39,075 bases of DNA from Acetobacteraceae bacterium (GCA_003164135.1 PLSD01000082.1:1-39075), one strand, 5' to 3'. Positions 22,137 through 30,381 are shown, counted from the first letter of the stretch. Numbers and translations: made by a program. The notes: generated from the letters alone by a model not told the origin.

Positions 22137-23275
22137 GCCCGTGCGTCATCCGCAAGGGCGGCGATGGTGCGGGTGAGAATCTTCAAATCGCTGCGCAGCT
22201 CGTTGGTGGTTTGCATCCGGCCTTGTTCGGTCTCGGTCAGCATCCGGGTCAGCAGCAGTTCGATGTTGCGCAGGTGCGAGCGCGTCGCATCATCGCCCAC
22301 CGGCTGTCGTGCGCTCCCCAGCCGGTCCAGCGCCGGGCCAAGTGCGGCGTGGGCATCCGCCAGCTTGGCCATCAACTGCTGGTTCAGCCGCAGCGTGTCG
22401 GCCAGATTGCCCATGCGCTCGCTCAACGCCAGTAGTGCTACGTTGCCCTGCGCGCGGCTGTCCTCGCCACGGCTCAGCACGCGCTGCAACGAGTCCATAT
22501 TCTCCGCGGTCTGTTCCAGCAGCGCCTGCACGTACACGGGCACGCTGGCCTCGCCATCGCCGCCAATTGCCCCCGTGGAAAGCCGCGTCAGCCCCGCCAG
22601 CCATTCTTCCACTTCGTTGAAAAACCGGTTCTGCGCCTGGCCGGCGGTGAGGTCCAAAAACCCCAGAATCAGCGCGCCGGAGAGGCCGAACATCGAGGAG
22701 GAAAACGCCGTGCCCATGCCGGCCAGCGGCCCCGCCAGCCCGCCTTTAAGCTGCGCGAACATCGCATTCACATCGCCGCCCGAAAGGTTCATGCCGTTGA
22801 TAACGGCGGCGACGGACGACACCGTATGCAGCAGCCCCCAGAAGGTGCCGAGCAGGCCGAGGAAAATCATCACCCCGGTCACATAGCGCGACAGCTCCCG
22901 GCTCTCATCCAACCGGCTGGAAATGCCGTCCAGAATGGTGCGCATCGCCGGGCCAGAGAGCGTGATCCGCCGCTCGCCATCGGCGCGGCCCTGCAGCATG
23001 CGCGCCATCGGCGCCAGCAGCACCGGCGGGGTGGCCTGCGCCAGCGTGTGCCGGGCGCGGCGGAAATGCTCCACCCACACCACCTCGGGGTTCAGCCGTT
23101 GCACTTGCCGCAAGTTCCAGAACACGCCAAATATCTCGACCGCGACAATGACCGAGTTGATAACCGGATTGGCCATGTAGAACTTCGCCAGCGCCGGCGA
23201 GATCACCGCCGCCACCCCGTACACCACCACGCAGAACACGATCATGCGGATGAGATAACTGGTCGGGCGGGTCAT
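22133..23275 (-). CDS. MotA/TolQ/ExbB-like proton channel protein
   Basis: This 380-residue inner-membrane protein has two N-terminal helices (about 8-30 and 36-55), a cytoplasmic stretch, then two longer helices around 135-160 and 180-210. The second pair contains FLGLLGTFWGLLHTVSSVAAVI and GPLAGMGTAFSSSMFGLSGALILGF. The latter, with its small residues and Thr/Ser, is the conserved MotA/TolQ pore helix pattern. The C-terminal 170 residues are helical (LLEQTAENMDSLQRVLSRGED and later leucine-rich heptads). It overlaps both neighbours by 4 bases (OmpA-like gene upstream, MotB-like downstream), so the three are made together. It is shorter than Zorya ZorA and lacks ZorC/D/E partners. Confidence 0.85.
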   Translation of the reverse strand: MTRPTSYLIRMIVFCVVVYGVAAVISPALAKFYMANPVINSVIVAVEIFGVFWNLRQVQRLNPEVVWVEHFRRARHTLAQATPPVLLAPMARMLQGRADGERRITLSGPAMRTILDGISSRLDESRELSRYVTGVMIFLGLLGTFWGLLHTVSSVAAVINGMNLSGGDVNAMFAQLKGGLAGPLAGMGTAFSSSMFGLSGALILGFLDLTAGQAQNRFFNEVEEWLAGLTRLSTGAIGGDGEASVPVYVQALLEQTAENMDSLQRVLSRGEDSRAQGNVALLALSERMGNLADTLRLNQQLMAKLADAHAALGPALDRLGSARQPVGDDATRSHLRNIELLLTRMLTETEQGRMQTTNELRSDLKILTRTIAALADDARA

Positions 23276-23877
23276 TTTTGCACTCCCAGCACGGTTTCAT
23301 CCTCGTTCTGCCCCGCCACGGCGCCCAGCGCGCGGGGCAGGATGTTCTGCGAGGGCACGCCGCAAGACGTCAGCGCATCGCGCAACGCCAGTGCCCGCTC
23401 CAGGGAGAGCCGCATGGCAATGGATGGATCGTTCGGGTCGGCCGGGGCGCGCGCATCGATGCCGATGACCCCGCCGCTCTCACAGAAAGGTTTTAGTGCT
23501 GCCCGGGTGCTGGCGGGCAAGGCCGCGCTGCCGGGGGCAAAATCAACCGTCAGCCCATGCGGCGGTGCTACGGGTTTGGGGGCAGGAGCGGCCAGGGAGG
23601 GCGCGGGGGGCACGACCACCGCCGCCGCGATTGGTGCGGGCTTGGCCACCGCCGGTATCGCTTTCGTCACCGGTACGGGTTTCACAACGGCCACCACCAC
23701 ACGGTGATGATGCACCACATGGCGCACCGGCGGCGGCATCGGGGCCACCACCTGCGCCGGTGGCGGCGGGGCAATGCCCGCCAGTTGCGCCAAAGCCGCG
23801 GAATTCACCGTAACCTGCGCCTGCGCGAGGGACGGGAGCAAAGCCGCCAGAATCAGAGGAATTTGATATGGTTTCAC
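23272..23877 (-). CDS. Exported Pro/His-rich protein with an OmpA-like C-terminal domain
   Basis: This 201-residue protein has a signal peptide (LILAALLPSLAQA, cleavage near residue 20) and a low-complexity Pro/Ala/Val linker (about 35-110). The linker includes APPPPAQ, MPPPVRHVVHHHR and several KPxP repeats, and could span part of the periplasm. The C-terminal 90 residues resemble an OmpA/MotB fold: LTVDFAPGSAALPASTRAAL, RLSLERALALRDAL and LPRALGAV. The usual peptidoglycan-binding Asp and Arg are only partly evident. Its stop overlaps the MotA-like start, so it probably works as a third, periplasmic part of that complex. The PPPP run predicts dependence on EF-P. Confidence 0.7.
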   Translation of the reverse strand: MKPYQIPLILAALLPSLAQAQVTVNSAALAQLAGIAPPPPAQVVAPMPPPVRHVVHHHRVVVAVVKPVPVTKAIPAVAKPAPIAAAVVVPPAPSLAAPAPKPVAPPHGLTVDFAPGSAALPASTRAALKPFCESGGVIGIDARAPADPNDPSIAMRLSLERALALRDALTSCGVPSQNILPRALGAVAGQNEDETVLGVQK

Positions 23878-23892
23878 ATGGAAACCATATCC

Positions 23893-24720
23893 TTAACCTT
23901 TCGCTGCCGCCAGACCGTCCTGCACAACTTCCAGCAGCTTGGGGTGCATATGCGGGTTCGCGGCCACCACGGTGTCAGCCACCACGTCCTTGCCCTCGCT
24001 ATCGGTGGCATAACCACCAGCCTCACGCACAATCAACATGCCGGCCGCAATGTCCCACGGCTTGATGCCGGTCTCCCAGTAGCCATCGTACCGCCCCGCC
24101 GCGACCCACGCCAAATCCAGCGCCGCCGAACCAAACCGGCGAATACCCGCCACCTGCGGGATCAGCGTGCTCAACGTGCGGGCAAACGACAGCCGGTTCG
24201 CCCCGGAACTCACCGCAAAAGGAATCCCCGTGGCAAACACCGCATCCTTCAACTCCCGCCGAGCGGAAACCCGCAGCCGCTTGTCGTTCAGGTAAGCGCC
24301 CACGCCCTTCTCGGCCCAGAACATCTCGTTGTTCACCGGGCAATACACCACCGCGGCCGCAACCTCCGAACTGCCATCCGGCAGCCGCTTCTCCAGCGCT
24401 ATGGAAATCGCCCAATGCGGAATCCCGTGCAGAAAATTCGTGGTGCCATCCAGAGGATCAACAACCCAGCGCCACGCCCACTTCTCGGACCCGCTCGCAC
24501 CCGACTCCTCCATCAGCAACGCATAACCCGGACGCGCCTTCTCCAAATCCTCGCGCAAACTAGCCTCCGCGCGCAAATCCGCCTGGCTGACAAAATCCCC
24601 AGGACCCTTCACGGATACCTGTAAATTCTCAACCTCATTGAAATCGCGCAGCAACCGCTTGGCCGCCTTCTGCGCCGCCGTATGCATCACCGTCATATGC
24701 GCGGAAAGACGTGGCATCAT
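23893..24720 (-). CDS. suhB: Inositol-1-monophosphatase family protein SuhB
   Basis: This 275-residue Mg-dependent phosphatase has all three metal-site motifs: MEESG (about residues 68-72), WVVDPLDGTTNFLHGIPHWA (about 83-102) and WDIAAGMLIVREAGG (about 220-234). Members dephosphorylate inositol 1-phosphate and sometimes other sugar phosphates; E. coli SuhB also joins the rRNA antitermination complex. The family does not allow these to be told apart here. AGGAG 9 bases before the first ATG supports the start at 24720. It leads an operon of five genes toward 20410; the next gene begins 15 bases after its stop. A huge inverted repeat lies just upstream. Confidence 0.92.
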   Translation of the reverse strand: MMPRLSAHMTVMHTAAQKAAKRLLRDFNEVENLQVSVKGPGDFVSQADLRAEASLREDLEKARPGYALLMEESGASGSEKWAWRWVVDPLDGTTNFLHGIPHWAISIALEKRLPDGSSEVAAAVVYCPVNNEMFWAEKGVGAYLNDKRLRVSARRELKDAVFATGIPFAVSSGANRLSFARTLSTLIPQVAGIRRFGSAALDLAWVAAGRYDGYWETGIKPWDIAAGMLIVREAGGYATDSEGKDVVADTVVAANPHMHPKLLEVVQDGLAAAKG

Positions 24721-24746
24721 GGAAATGGGCTCCTAGAGGTTTAAGT

Positions 24747-24965
24747 AAGGCCAAGGGGCTCTGCCCCCTGGACCCCCGCCAAAGGCTAGCCTTTGGAATC
24801 CGCTAATTAGGGTCTTGGGCGGGAGGGGGAGTTCGCCCGCTAAGGCCATAGTATAACTGTATTGATCTAAGCAGGCGAATTCCCCCTCCCGCCCAAGACC
24901 CTGAACTAATGGGTTCTAAGGGCGAGCCCTTAGTGGGGATCCAAGGGGCAAAGCCCCTTGGCCTT
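24747..24965. repeat. Roughly 220-bp inverted repeat element with 91-base arms
   Basis: The left arm (24747-24837) and the right arm (24874-24965) are inverted copies of about 85 percent identity around a 36-base AT-rich centre. Each arm runs AAGGCCAAGGGGCT.TGCCCC, a GGA.CCCC spacer, an AAAGG/CCTTT hairpin, then GGGTCTTGGGCGGGAGGGGG and TTCGCC. It fills nearly the whole gap between efp and suhB, both on the minus strand. The first 60 bases of each arm are the same family as 19167-19209, and the outer end matches 36822-36921. No ORF is inside; it looks like a non-autonomous palindromic element that can also fold into strong hairpins. Confidence 0.85.
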
Positions 24966-24967
24966 GC

Positions 24968-25534
24968 TTACCCCTTGGCCCGTTCCACGTAGCTACCGTC
25001 TTCCGTGCGCACGACGACGCGTTCGCCGGCTTCGATGAAGGGGGGGACGAGGGTTTTGACGCCGTTGGAGAGTTTGGCGGGTTTGTAGGAGGAGGAGGCG
25101 GTTTGGCCTTTGACGACCGGGTCCGCTTCGACGATCTCTAAGGTGACGTGTGGGGGCAGGGTGATGGAGACGGGGTCACCTTCGACCAGGCCGACGGAGA
25201 CGGCCATGTTGTCCTGCAGGAAGGGTGCGGAGTCGCCGAGGATGGTGGCGGGGACGATAAACTGTTCGAAGGTATCGCCGTCCATCAGCACGAGGTTATC
25301 GCCGTCGGTATAGGAGTAGGTATAGTCCCGGTCTTCGGTGGTCAGGCGTTCCACGGTATCGGCGGTGCGCCAGCGTTCGTTGGTTTTGTTGCCGGTTTTA
25401 AGGTTGCGCATTTCCACCTGGATAAAGGCGCCGCCTTTGCCGGGGGTGATGATCTGCTGTTTCAGCACGGTCCAGCGGTTGCCTTCGTGTTCGATGACCT
25501 GACCGGCGCGGATTAGGTTTGCCTGCTGTTTCAT
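24968..25534 (-). CDS. efp: Translation elongation factor P
   Basis: EF-P enters the ribosomal E site and helps form peptide bonds at consecutive prolines. The 188-residue protein has the three beta-barrel domains expected. The N-terminal KOW-like domain carries the modified loop IITPGKGGAF, where Lys33 is the residue that receives beta-lysine. The middle domain includes RDYTYSYTDGDNLVLMD, and the C-terminal OB domain ends in ERVVVRTEDGSYVERAKG. The epmA and epmB genes at 28375-30326 provide the modifying enzymes; no epmC was seen. The stop lies 3 bases from the inverted repeat at 24747. Upstream is a 249-base divergent region shared with the autotransporter gene. Confidence 0.96.
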   Translation of the reverse strand: MKQQANLIRAGQVIEHEGNRWTVLKQQIITPGKGGAFIQVEMRNLKTGNKTNERWRTADTVERLTTEDRDYTYSYTDGDNLVLMDGDTFEQFIVPATILGDSAPFLQDNMAVSVGLVEGDPVSITLPPHVTLEIVEADPVVKGQTASSSYKPAKLSNGVKTLVPPFIEAGERVVVRTEDGSYVERAKG

Positions 25535-25783
25535 AAAAGAGCTCTGCCTGAATAATTCTTAAAGTGGATTGCGATGCGGGGGCTTACGCCGGTGCAGGGC
25601 TTTCGGCAAGGCGTGGCGGAATTTTTGGGGTGGGTTCCAGGGAGAAAGATTACAAAGATAAAATCTTTTGCCCGTTTTTCAGGGGGTTTGGTTAACGCTC
25701 GATTCACGACCTGAGCCGTAACTTTACACTACTTCAGGTAGTGCAAGGGTCGCCGAGGCGGCCCGGTTAAAGGATCAGGTTCT
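25535..25783. promoter_or_regulatory. Divergent regulatory region of efp and the autotransporter
   Basis: No gene is seen in these 249 bases. Two inverted repeats stand out: AAAGATT (25645-25651) with AATCTTT (25662-25668), and CACTAC (25727-25732) with GTAGTG (25738-25743) around TTCAG. The second lies about 40 bases before the autotransporter start and could be an operator or leader hairpin. AAAGGA near 25770 is the probable ribosome binding site for the autotransporter. No regulator family can be named. Confidence 0.45.
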
Positions 25784-28378
25784 ATGGTTTGCCATCAGGA
25801 TACAGCCCGGCTCCGGCGGAAAATTGCCCTCATGGGCGGGTGCGCCGTGCTTGCATTGGGGGTGGCGCTCGCCGCCCCGGCACGGGCGCAGAGTGTGGTC
25901 CAGAGTGTGGCCCAGAGTGTGATCAGTGGCGACATTTACGCCTCGCTTGATCTTGGCGGTTACGGTCCTGGGCAGGTGAGCGTAACCGCCGGGTCCAGCG
26001 TTACCAGCAACGGTCTCGCGGCACTGAGCGATAGTACCGGCGGAGTCACGCTAGAGAACGCGGGCAGCATCAGCGCGGCGGACGGGGTGGGCATTTTCCT
26101 GGGGGCCAGCGGCGCTGTGGATAACCAAAGTGGCGGCGCCGTTTCCGGTATGGATGCCATCCGGTTGAACGCCGGGGGGAACGTGCAGAACGAGGCCGGT
26201 GGCGCCATCCGCGCCACGCGCTACGGCGTGCTGGCGCGCAACGCCGCCGGCAGTGTGAGCAATGCGGGTGTGATTGCCGCGGGGTATGATGGTGTCAGCC
26301 TCGATGCCGGCGGCAGTGTCACCAACGCGGCGGGCGGCAGTGTTTTTGGCGCGCATATCGGCGTTTACACCGGCAACGGGGTGGGTGTTGTGGCCAATAG
26401 CGGGGTGATTTCCGCACGCACCGGCGATGCGGTGTCGCTGTATTCCGGCGGCAGTTTGAGCAATACGGCGAGCGGCCAGCTGCTTGGCGGCTATTCCGGG
26501 GTTTATGAGGGTGGGCGCGGCGCCTCCGTGCAGAATGCGGGGCTGATCAGCGGGCCGGCGTTCGGCGTGTACATTGCCGGGGCGGGTAGCCTGGTGAACA
26601 GCGGAACTATTGTGGGCGGCATCGACGGCGTGATCGCCGTGGCGCCGGAGGCGGTGGTCACCAATACGGGCATCATCAAAGGCAACAGCGCCGGGGTGCG
26701 GTTGGGCCGGGGGGATACGCTGGACAACAGCGGCGGCATCACCGGCGGCACGGGCGTGCTGGTGAAGGGGGCCGGGGCGAGCATTGTCGACGCCGGGCTG
26801 ATCGCTGGCAGTAACGGCGAAGCGGTTCAGTTCGAGGGCGGGGCGAGCAGCCTGACTTTGGGCACCGGGGCGGTGATTCAGGGCGGCATTGATGGCGGCG
26901 GCACGGATAGCAGCCTTGCCCTCACCGGCAGTGGCGTCCTGGGCAGCGATATCAGGAATTTTGGCGCGGATAGCGTTTTGAATGTGGCTTCGGGGGCGAA
27001 TTGGACGGCCTCGGGCAACTGGATGGTGGGTACGGTCTTAAATTCCGGCACCCTCCAACCCGGAATTGTGGGTTCCCCGTTGAAAATTACGGGGAGTTTT
27101 GTGCAGCTTTCCAGCGGCACATTGCGGATTGTGGTGACGCCCGCGGGGGCTTCGCAGATGTCCGTCACCGGCACCGCGACGTTGGGCGGCGCGCTGGTGT
27201 ATGTGCTGGCGCCGGGCAATTACGTGCCGGTGGAAGGTGCGTTCTTGACCGCGGGTGGCGGGTTGATCGGCAGCTTTGCCAGTGTCACCACGCAGTTGGC
27301 GGCCGGTGAGACGGCCTCCGCGGGGGCTTCGGTGCAGGCGATTGATCCGCCGGGGGTGTTTAACTACCGGCTTGGTGCTTTTGCGGTGGCGCCGGCGGAT
27401 GACGGGCTGTTCGCCCGGACGCGCCAGGCGATGACGCTGGATGCCGACCATGCCGGTGACACGCTGCTGGGCCACGCGATGGATGCGCCGGCACCTGCCT
27501 GCTCTCGGGCGGGGGCTTTGCCGGGAGGAAGCAGCGCGCAGGCGGGGATTGCCCAGGCGCTGGCCAGTACTTTTTGCGGCGCGGGTGGCTGGGTGGAGGC
27601 TGCGGGCACCGCGATGAACCAGCCCGGCACCTATGACGCGCAGACCGCCGGGTTTTTGGCCGGGGTGGGCCGCGAAGTGAATGCGGCGGGCACGCGGCTG
27701 GGGCTGGCGGTGGGGTATGATGCGACCTCGCTGACCGACGCGCAGAGCGGCAAGGCGAGTGCTGATACCATGCGCCTGGGTGTGTACGGCGCGCAGCCGC
27801 TGGGGCGGTTTGTGCTTTCGGGGGATGTGATGGGTGGGTTTATTTCGGCCAACACGACGCGGGCGACCGGGGCGGGGGCGGCTGCCGCCGCGCCGGGGGG
27901 GAGTGTGGTTTCTGGCGTGGTGCAGTTGGCGATGCCGATGCGGTTGGCGAGGTTTTCGCTGTCGCCGTCGATGGGGGTGGGGGTGGCGCATGTCAGCCTC
28001 GGGCGGTTCAGTGAGAGCGCGCGGCAGACTGCGTTTGCGCTGAGCGGTGCGGAGTCATCTGGCACCAGCGTTAGGCCGTATTTGCGGCTGGCGGTGAGCC
28101 GGGCATTTGTGACCGCCGCGCGGGTGGTGTGGACGCCGCAGCTTGGGCTGGGGGTGGATTATGAGGCGGGGAATCCGGGCGGTGCGGTGAATGTGACCGC
28201 TGCCGATGGCACGGGATATGTGGCCGGGACGAAGCGGTTGGACCCGCTGGCCGGGGAGATGACGGCGGGGCTGACGGCGAGCCGGGGCAATGTGTCGCTA
28301 GTGGTGAGCTACGGTGCGCAGGTGGCCGGCAACTGGACCTCGCAGAGTGCCGAGGCGGCGGTGCGGGTGGTTTTTTAA
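25784..28378 (+). CDS. Type V autotransporter with beta-helical repeat passenger
   Basis: This 864-residue protein has a signal peptide (RRKIALMGGCAVLALGVALAAPARAQ). The passenger (about 40-480) is built of short repeats such as VSNAGVIAAGYDGVSLDAGGSVTN, with alternating NAG/NSG-(I/V)I and GVYxGxG units every 20-30 residues, typical of right-handed beta-helix passengers of autotransporters. The last 270 residues (from about 590) form the outer-membrane beta-barrel: amphipathic strands such as AGVGREVNAAGTRLGLAVGY and RFVLSGDVMGGF, ending in VRVVF with the terminal Phe needed for BAM recognition. Such proteins act as adhesins or in autoaggregation. No protease or RGD motif was noticed. It is inserted between efp and epmB, and its stop overlaps the epmB stop. 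Confidence 0.9.
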   Translation: MVCHQDTARLRRKIALMGGCAVLALGVALAAPARAQSVVQSVAQSVISGDIYASLDLGGYGPGQVSVTAGSSVTSNGLAALSDSTGGVTLENAGSISAADGVGIFLGASGAVDNQSGGAVSGMDAIRLNAGGNVQNEAGGAIRATRYGVLARNAAGSVSNAGVIAAGYDGVSLDAGGSVTNAAGGSVFGAHIGVYTGNGVGVVANSGVISARTGDAVSLYSGGSLSNTASGQLLGGYSGVYEGGRGASVQNAGLISGPAFGVYIAGAGSLVNSGTIVGGIDGVIAVAPEAVVTNTGIIKGNSAGVRLGRGDTLDNSGGITGGTGVLVKGAGASIVDAGLIAGSNGEAVQFEGGASSLTLGTGAVIQGGIDGGGTDSSLALTGSGVLGSDIRNFGADSVLNVASGANWTASGNWMVGTVLNSGTLQPGIVGSPLKITGSFVQLSSGTLRIVVTPAGASQMSVTGTATLGGALVYVLAPGNYVPVEGAFLTAGGGLIGSFASVTTQLAAGETASAGASVQAIDPPGVFNYRLGAFAVAPADDGLFARTRQAMTLDADHAGDTLLGHAMDAPAPACSRAGALPGGSSAQAGIAQALASTFCGAGGWVEAAGTAMNQPGTYDAQTAGFLAGVGREVNAAGTRLGLAVGYDATSLTDAQSGKASADTMRLGVYGAQPLGRFVLSGDVMGGFISANTTRATGAGAAAAAPGGSVVSGVVQLAMPMRLARFSLSPSMGVGVAHVSLGRFSESARQTAFALSGAESSGTSVRPYLRLAVSRAFVTAARVVWTPQLGLGVDYEAGNPGGAVNVTAADGTGYVAGTKRLDPLAGEMTAGLTASRGNVSLVVSYGAQVAGNWTSQSAEAAVRVVF

Positions 28379-29343
28379 AGCGGGATTTTACCGAGGCCGC
28401 CGGGGCGGTCAAAAATGTAGGTTGGCAGGGCGGTGCCGCTGATTTTGCCGCGCAGGTTGGCTAAAATTTCCCGGCCGCGTTCGGGCGGGACGTGGAAGCG
28501 GGCGGTGCCGGGGGCGGCGTCTAGCTGGTGCAGGTAATAGGGTTTTATGCGGGCGCGGAGCATGGCGCGGAAAAGGTCGCCCAAAGCTTCCTCAGAGTCG
28601 TTGACGCCGGCGAGCAGGACGGTCTGGCCGAGGATGGGGATGCCGAGGCGTTGCAGTTTGCGCAAAGCGGCGCTGGCGGCGGGGGTGAGTTCGGCCGCGT
28701 GGTTGATGTGGGCGGCAATGAACAGGGGTTTTTCGATGTCCAGGGCCGTTAGTAGGGCGTTGGTGATGAGGGCGGGGTCCGCCACTGGGACGCGGGTGTG
28801 GATGCGCAAGACCTCGATGTGCGGGATGGCGCTGAGGTTGTGCAGGATTTCCGCAAGGCGGCGGGGCGAGAGGATGAGCGGGTCGCCGCCGGTGATGATG
28901 ACTTCTTTTATTTCCTTGTGGGATTGTAAGTAGGCGTAGGCGGCGGTTAGCTCGGCGTCAGTGAGCAGGCCGCCGTCGGGGCCCACTTGCTCGCGGCGGA
29001 AGCAGAAGCGGCAATAGACGGGGCAGGCGAGCAAAGGTTTGAGCAGCGCGCGGTCTGGGTAGCGGTGGACGATGCCGGGGACGGGGGAGAGGGCTTCGTC
29101 GGCGATGGGGTCGGCGCTCTCATGCGGCGCGGTGATGAGTTCGGCGGCGTGGGGGATGAACTGCAGGCCGATGGGGTCGTCTGGCGTGGTGATGAGGGCG
29201 CGCAGGGCGGGGGGGATGGCGATGGCGTAGCGGGCGGCGACTTGGCTGAGTGCGACGCGTGCGGACTCGCTTGCCAGGCCGGACTGGATCATGTCTTCAA
29301 CGGAGCGCAGCGTGCGTTTGGCGGGGAGAATACCGTCGGGCAT
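28375..29343 (-). CDS. epmB: EF-P beta-lysylation protein EpmB (lysine 2,3-aminomutase-like)
   Basis: EpmB is a radical SAM, PLP-dependent mutase that turns (S)-alpha-lysine into (R)-beta-lysine, the substrate EpmA attaches to EF-P. With the start at 29343 it has 322 residues, close to E. coli EpmB and shorter than catabolic lysine 2,3-aminomutases (over 400 residues). The [4Fe-4S] motif CPVYCRFCFR has Cys107, Cys111 and Cys114. The SAM-binding VIITGGDPL follows, and the PLP-binding Lys is in the last residues (DRPGGLGKIPL). The C-terminal zinc-binding tail of true KamA is absent, which supports EpmB. The frame extends to 29412, but that would overlap the divergent epmA start. Its TAA and the autotransporter TAA share TTAA (28375-28378). 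Confidence 0.93.
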   Translation of the reverse strand: MPDGILPAKRTLRSVEDMIQSGLASESARVALSQVAARYAIAIPPALRALITTPDDPIGLQFIPHAAELITAPHESADPIADEALSPVPGIVHRYPDRALLKPLLACPVYCRFCFRREQVGPDGGLLTDAELTAAYAYLQSHKEIKEVIITGGDPLILSPRRLAEILHNLSAIPHIEVLRIHTRVPVADPALITNALLTALDIEKPLFIAAHINHAAELTPAASAALRKLQRLGIPILGQTVLLAGVNDSEEALGDLFRAMLRARIKPYYLHQLDAAPGTARFHVPPERGREILANLRGKISGTALPTYIFDRPGGLGKIPL

Positions 29344-29369
29344 GGGTGGGATGTAGAGTGGGAGCGCAA

Positions 29370-30326
29370 ATGTCTCAAGCTTGGGAGCGGTTGGAAGACC
29401 GCATGGCGGCACTGCGGCGGCGCAATTTGCTGAGCGCCGGGGTGCGGGCGTTTTTTGGGGCGCGGGGGTTTTGTGAGGTGGAGACGCCTTATGTGGTGGT
29501 GGCGCCGGGGGAAGAAGTGCATTTGCGCGCGGTGCCGGCGGGACGGGGGTATTTGAATACCAGCCCGGAGTTTGCCATGAAAAAGCTGCTGGCCGGGGGC
29601 TCGGGGCCGATTTTTCAGCTGGCGCGGGTGTGGCGCGATGAGCCGTGGAGCGACACGCATGCGCCGGAGTTTACCATGCTGGAGTGGTACTCGCTGCGCG
29701 CGGATATGGGCGTGTTGATGGATGAAACCGAGGCGCTGTTGCGGGCGGTGCTGCCGCCGGTGGTGGAGTGCCGGGGGGTGCGGACCAGTTTGGAGACCTT
29801 TGAGCGGATTACGGTGGCGGAGGCGTTTGCGCGCTACGTGGGGGCGGACGTGCTGGGGACCGAGGGCGATGCGGTAGCGTTAGCGGCACAGGCAGGGGTG
29901 GTGTTGCGTGAAGGTGAGGACTGGGAGGATTTGTTTTTCCGGTTGTTGCTGGAGCGGGTGGAGCCGCATTTGGGGCGGGAGTGCCCGACGTTTTTAACGC
30001 ATTTTCCCGCGGCGCAGGCGGCGTTGGCGCGGCGGGACCCGGCGGATACGCGGGTGGCGGAACGGTTTGAGCTGTTTGTGTGCGGGATTGAGCTGGCCAA
30101 TGCGTTCGTCGAGTTGACCGATGCGGATGAGCAGCGGGCGCGATTTGTGGCGGACCGGGCGCGGCGGCATGCGATGTATGGGCCGGATTGGGAAATGGAT
30201 GAGGCGTTTTTGAACGCCGTGGCGAAGTTGCCGCCGTGCGCGGGGATTGCGCTGGGATTTGACCGGCTGGCGATGCTGGCGACGGGGGCGCTGCGGATTT
30301 GTGACGTTTTGTGGTTGCCGTCGTGA
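29370..30326 (+). CDS. epmA: EF-P--lysine lysyltransferase EpmA (GenX/PoxA)
   Basis: EpmA is a truncated class II lysyl-tRNA synthetase paralogue that activates beta-lysine with ATP and transfers it to the EF-P loop lysine. The 318 residues lack the N-terminal anticodon-binding domain, as in all EpmA. Motif 2 is seen as IFQLARVWRDEPW...APEFTMLEWY (about 81-107), motif 3 as GIALGFDRLAMLATGA (about 295-310), and NTSPEFAMKKLL (63-74) precedes motif 2. GGAG 5 bases before the ATG at 29370 sets the start, although the frame is open to 29250. It is divergent from epmB with only 26 bases between starts. Confidence 0.94.
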   Translation: MSQAWERLEDRMAALRRRNLLSAGVRAFFGARGFCEVETPYVVVAPGEEVHLRAVPAGRGYLNTSPEFAMKKLLAGGSGPIFQLARVWRDEPWSDTHAPEFTMLEWYSLRADMGVLMDETEALLRAVLPPVVECRGVRTSLETFERITVAEAFARYVGADVLGTEGDAVALAAQAGVVLREGEDWEDLFFRLLLERVEPHLGRECPTFLTHFPAAQAALARRDPADTRVAERFELFVCGIELANAFVELTDADEQRARFVADRARRHAMYGPDWEMDEAFLNAVAKLPPCAGIALGFDRLAMLATGALRICDVLWLPS

Positions 30327-30381
30327 AAATGGGTGGGCTGTGCTTATGTTAGGGTGAGTTTTTGCGGTGAGTGAGGTGGAT

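Noticed and set aside
20976-23877. A Zorya-type anti-phage system suggested by adjacent MotA-like and MotB-like genes.
   Set aside because: The MotA-like protein lacks the very long tail of ZorA, no ZorC, ZorD or ZorE is present, and the genes sit in a housekeeping run with suhB and a folate enzyme.
25850-26900. Direct DNA repeats or CRISPR-like periodicity in the autotransporter gene.
   Set aside because: The periodicity comes from beta-helix passenger repeats at protein level; the DNA units vary and have no conserved repeat-spacer pattern.
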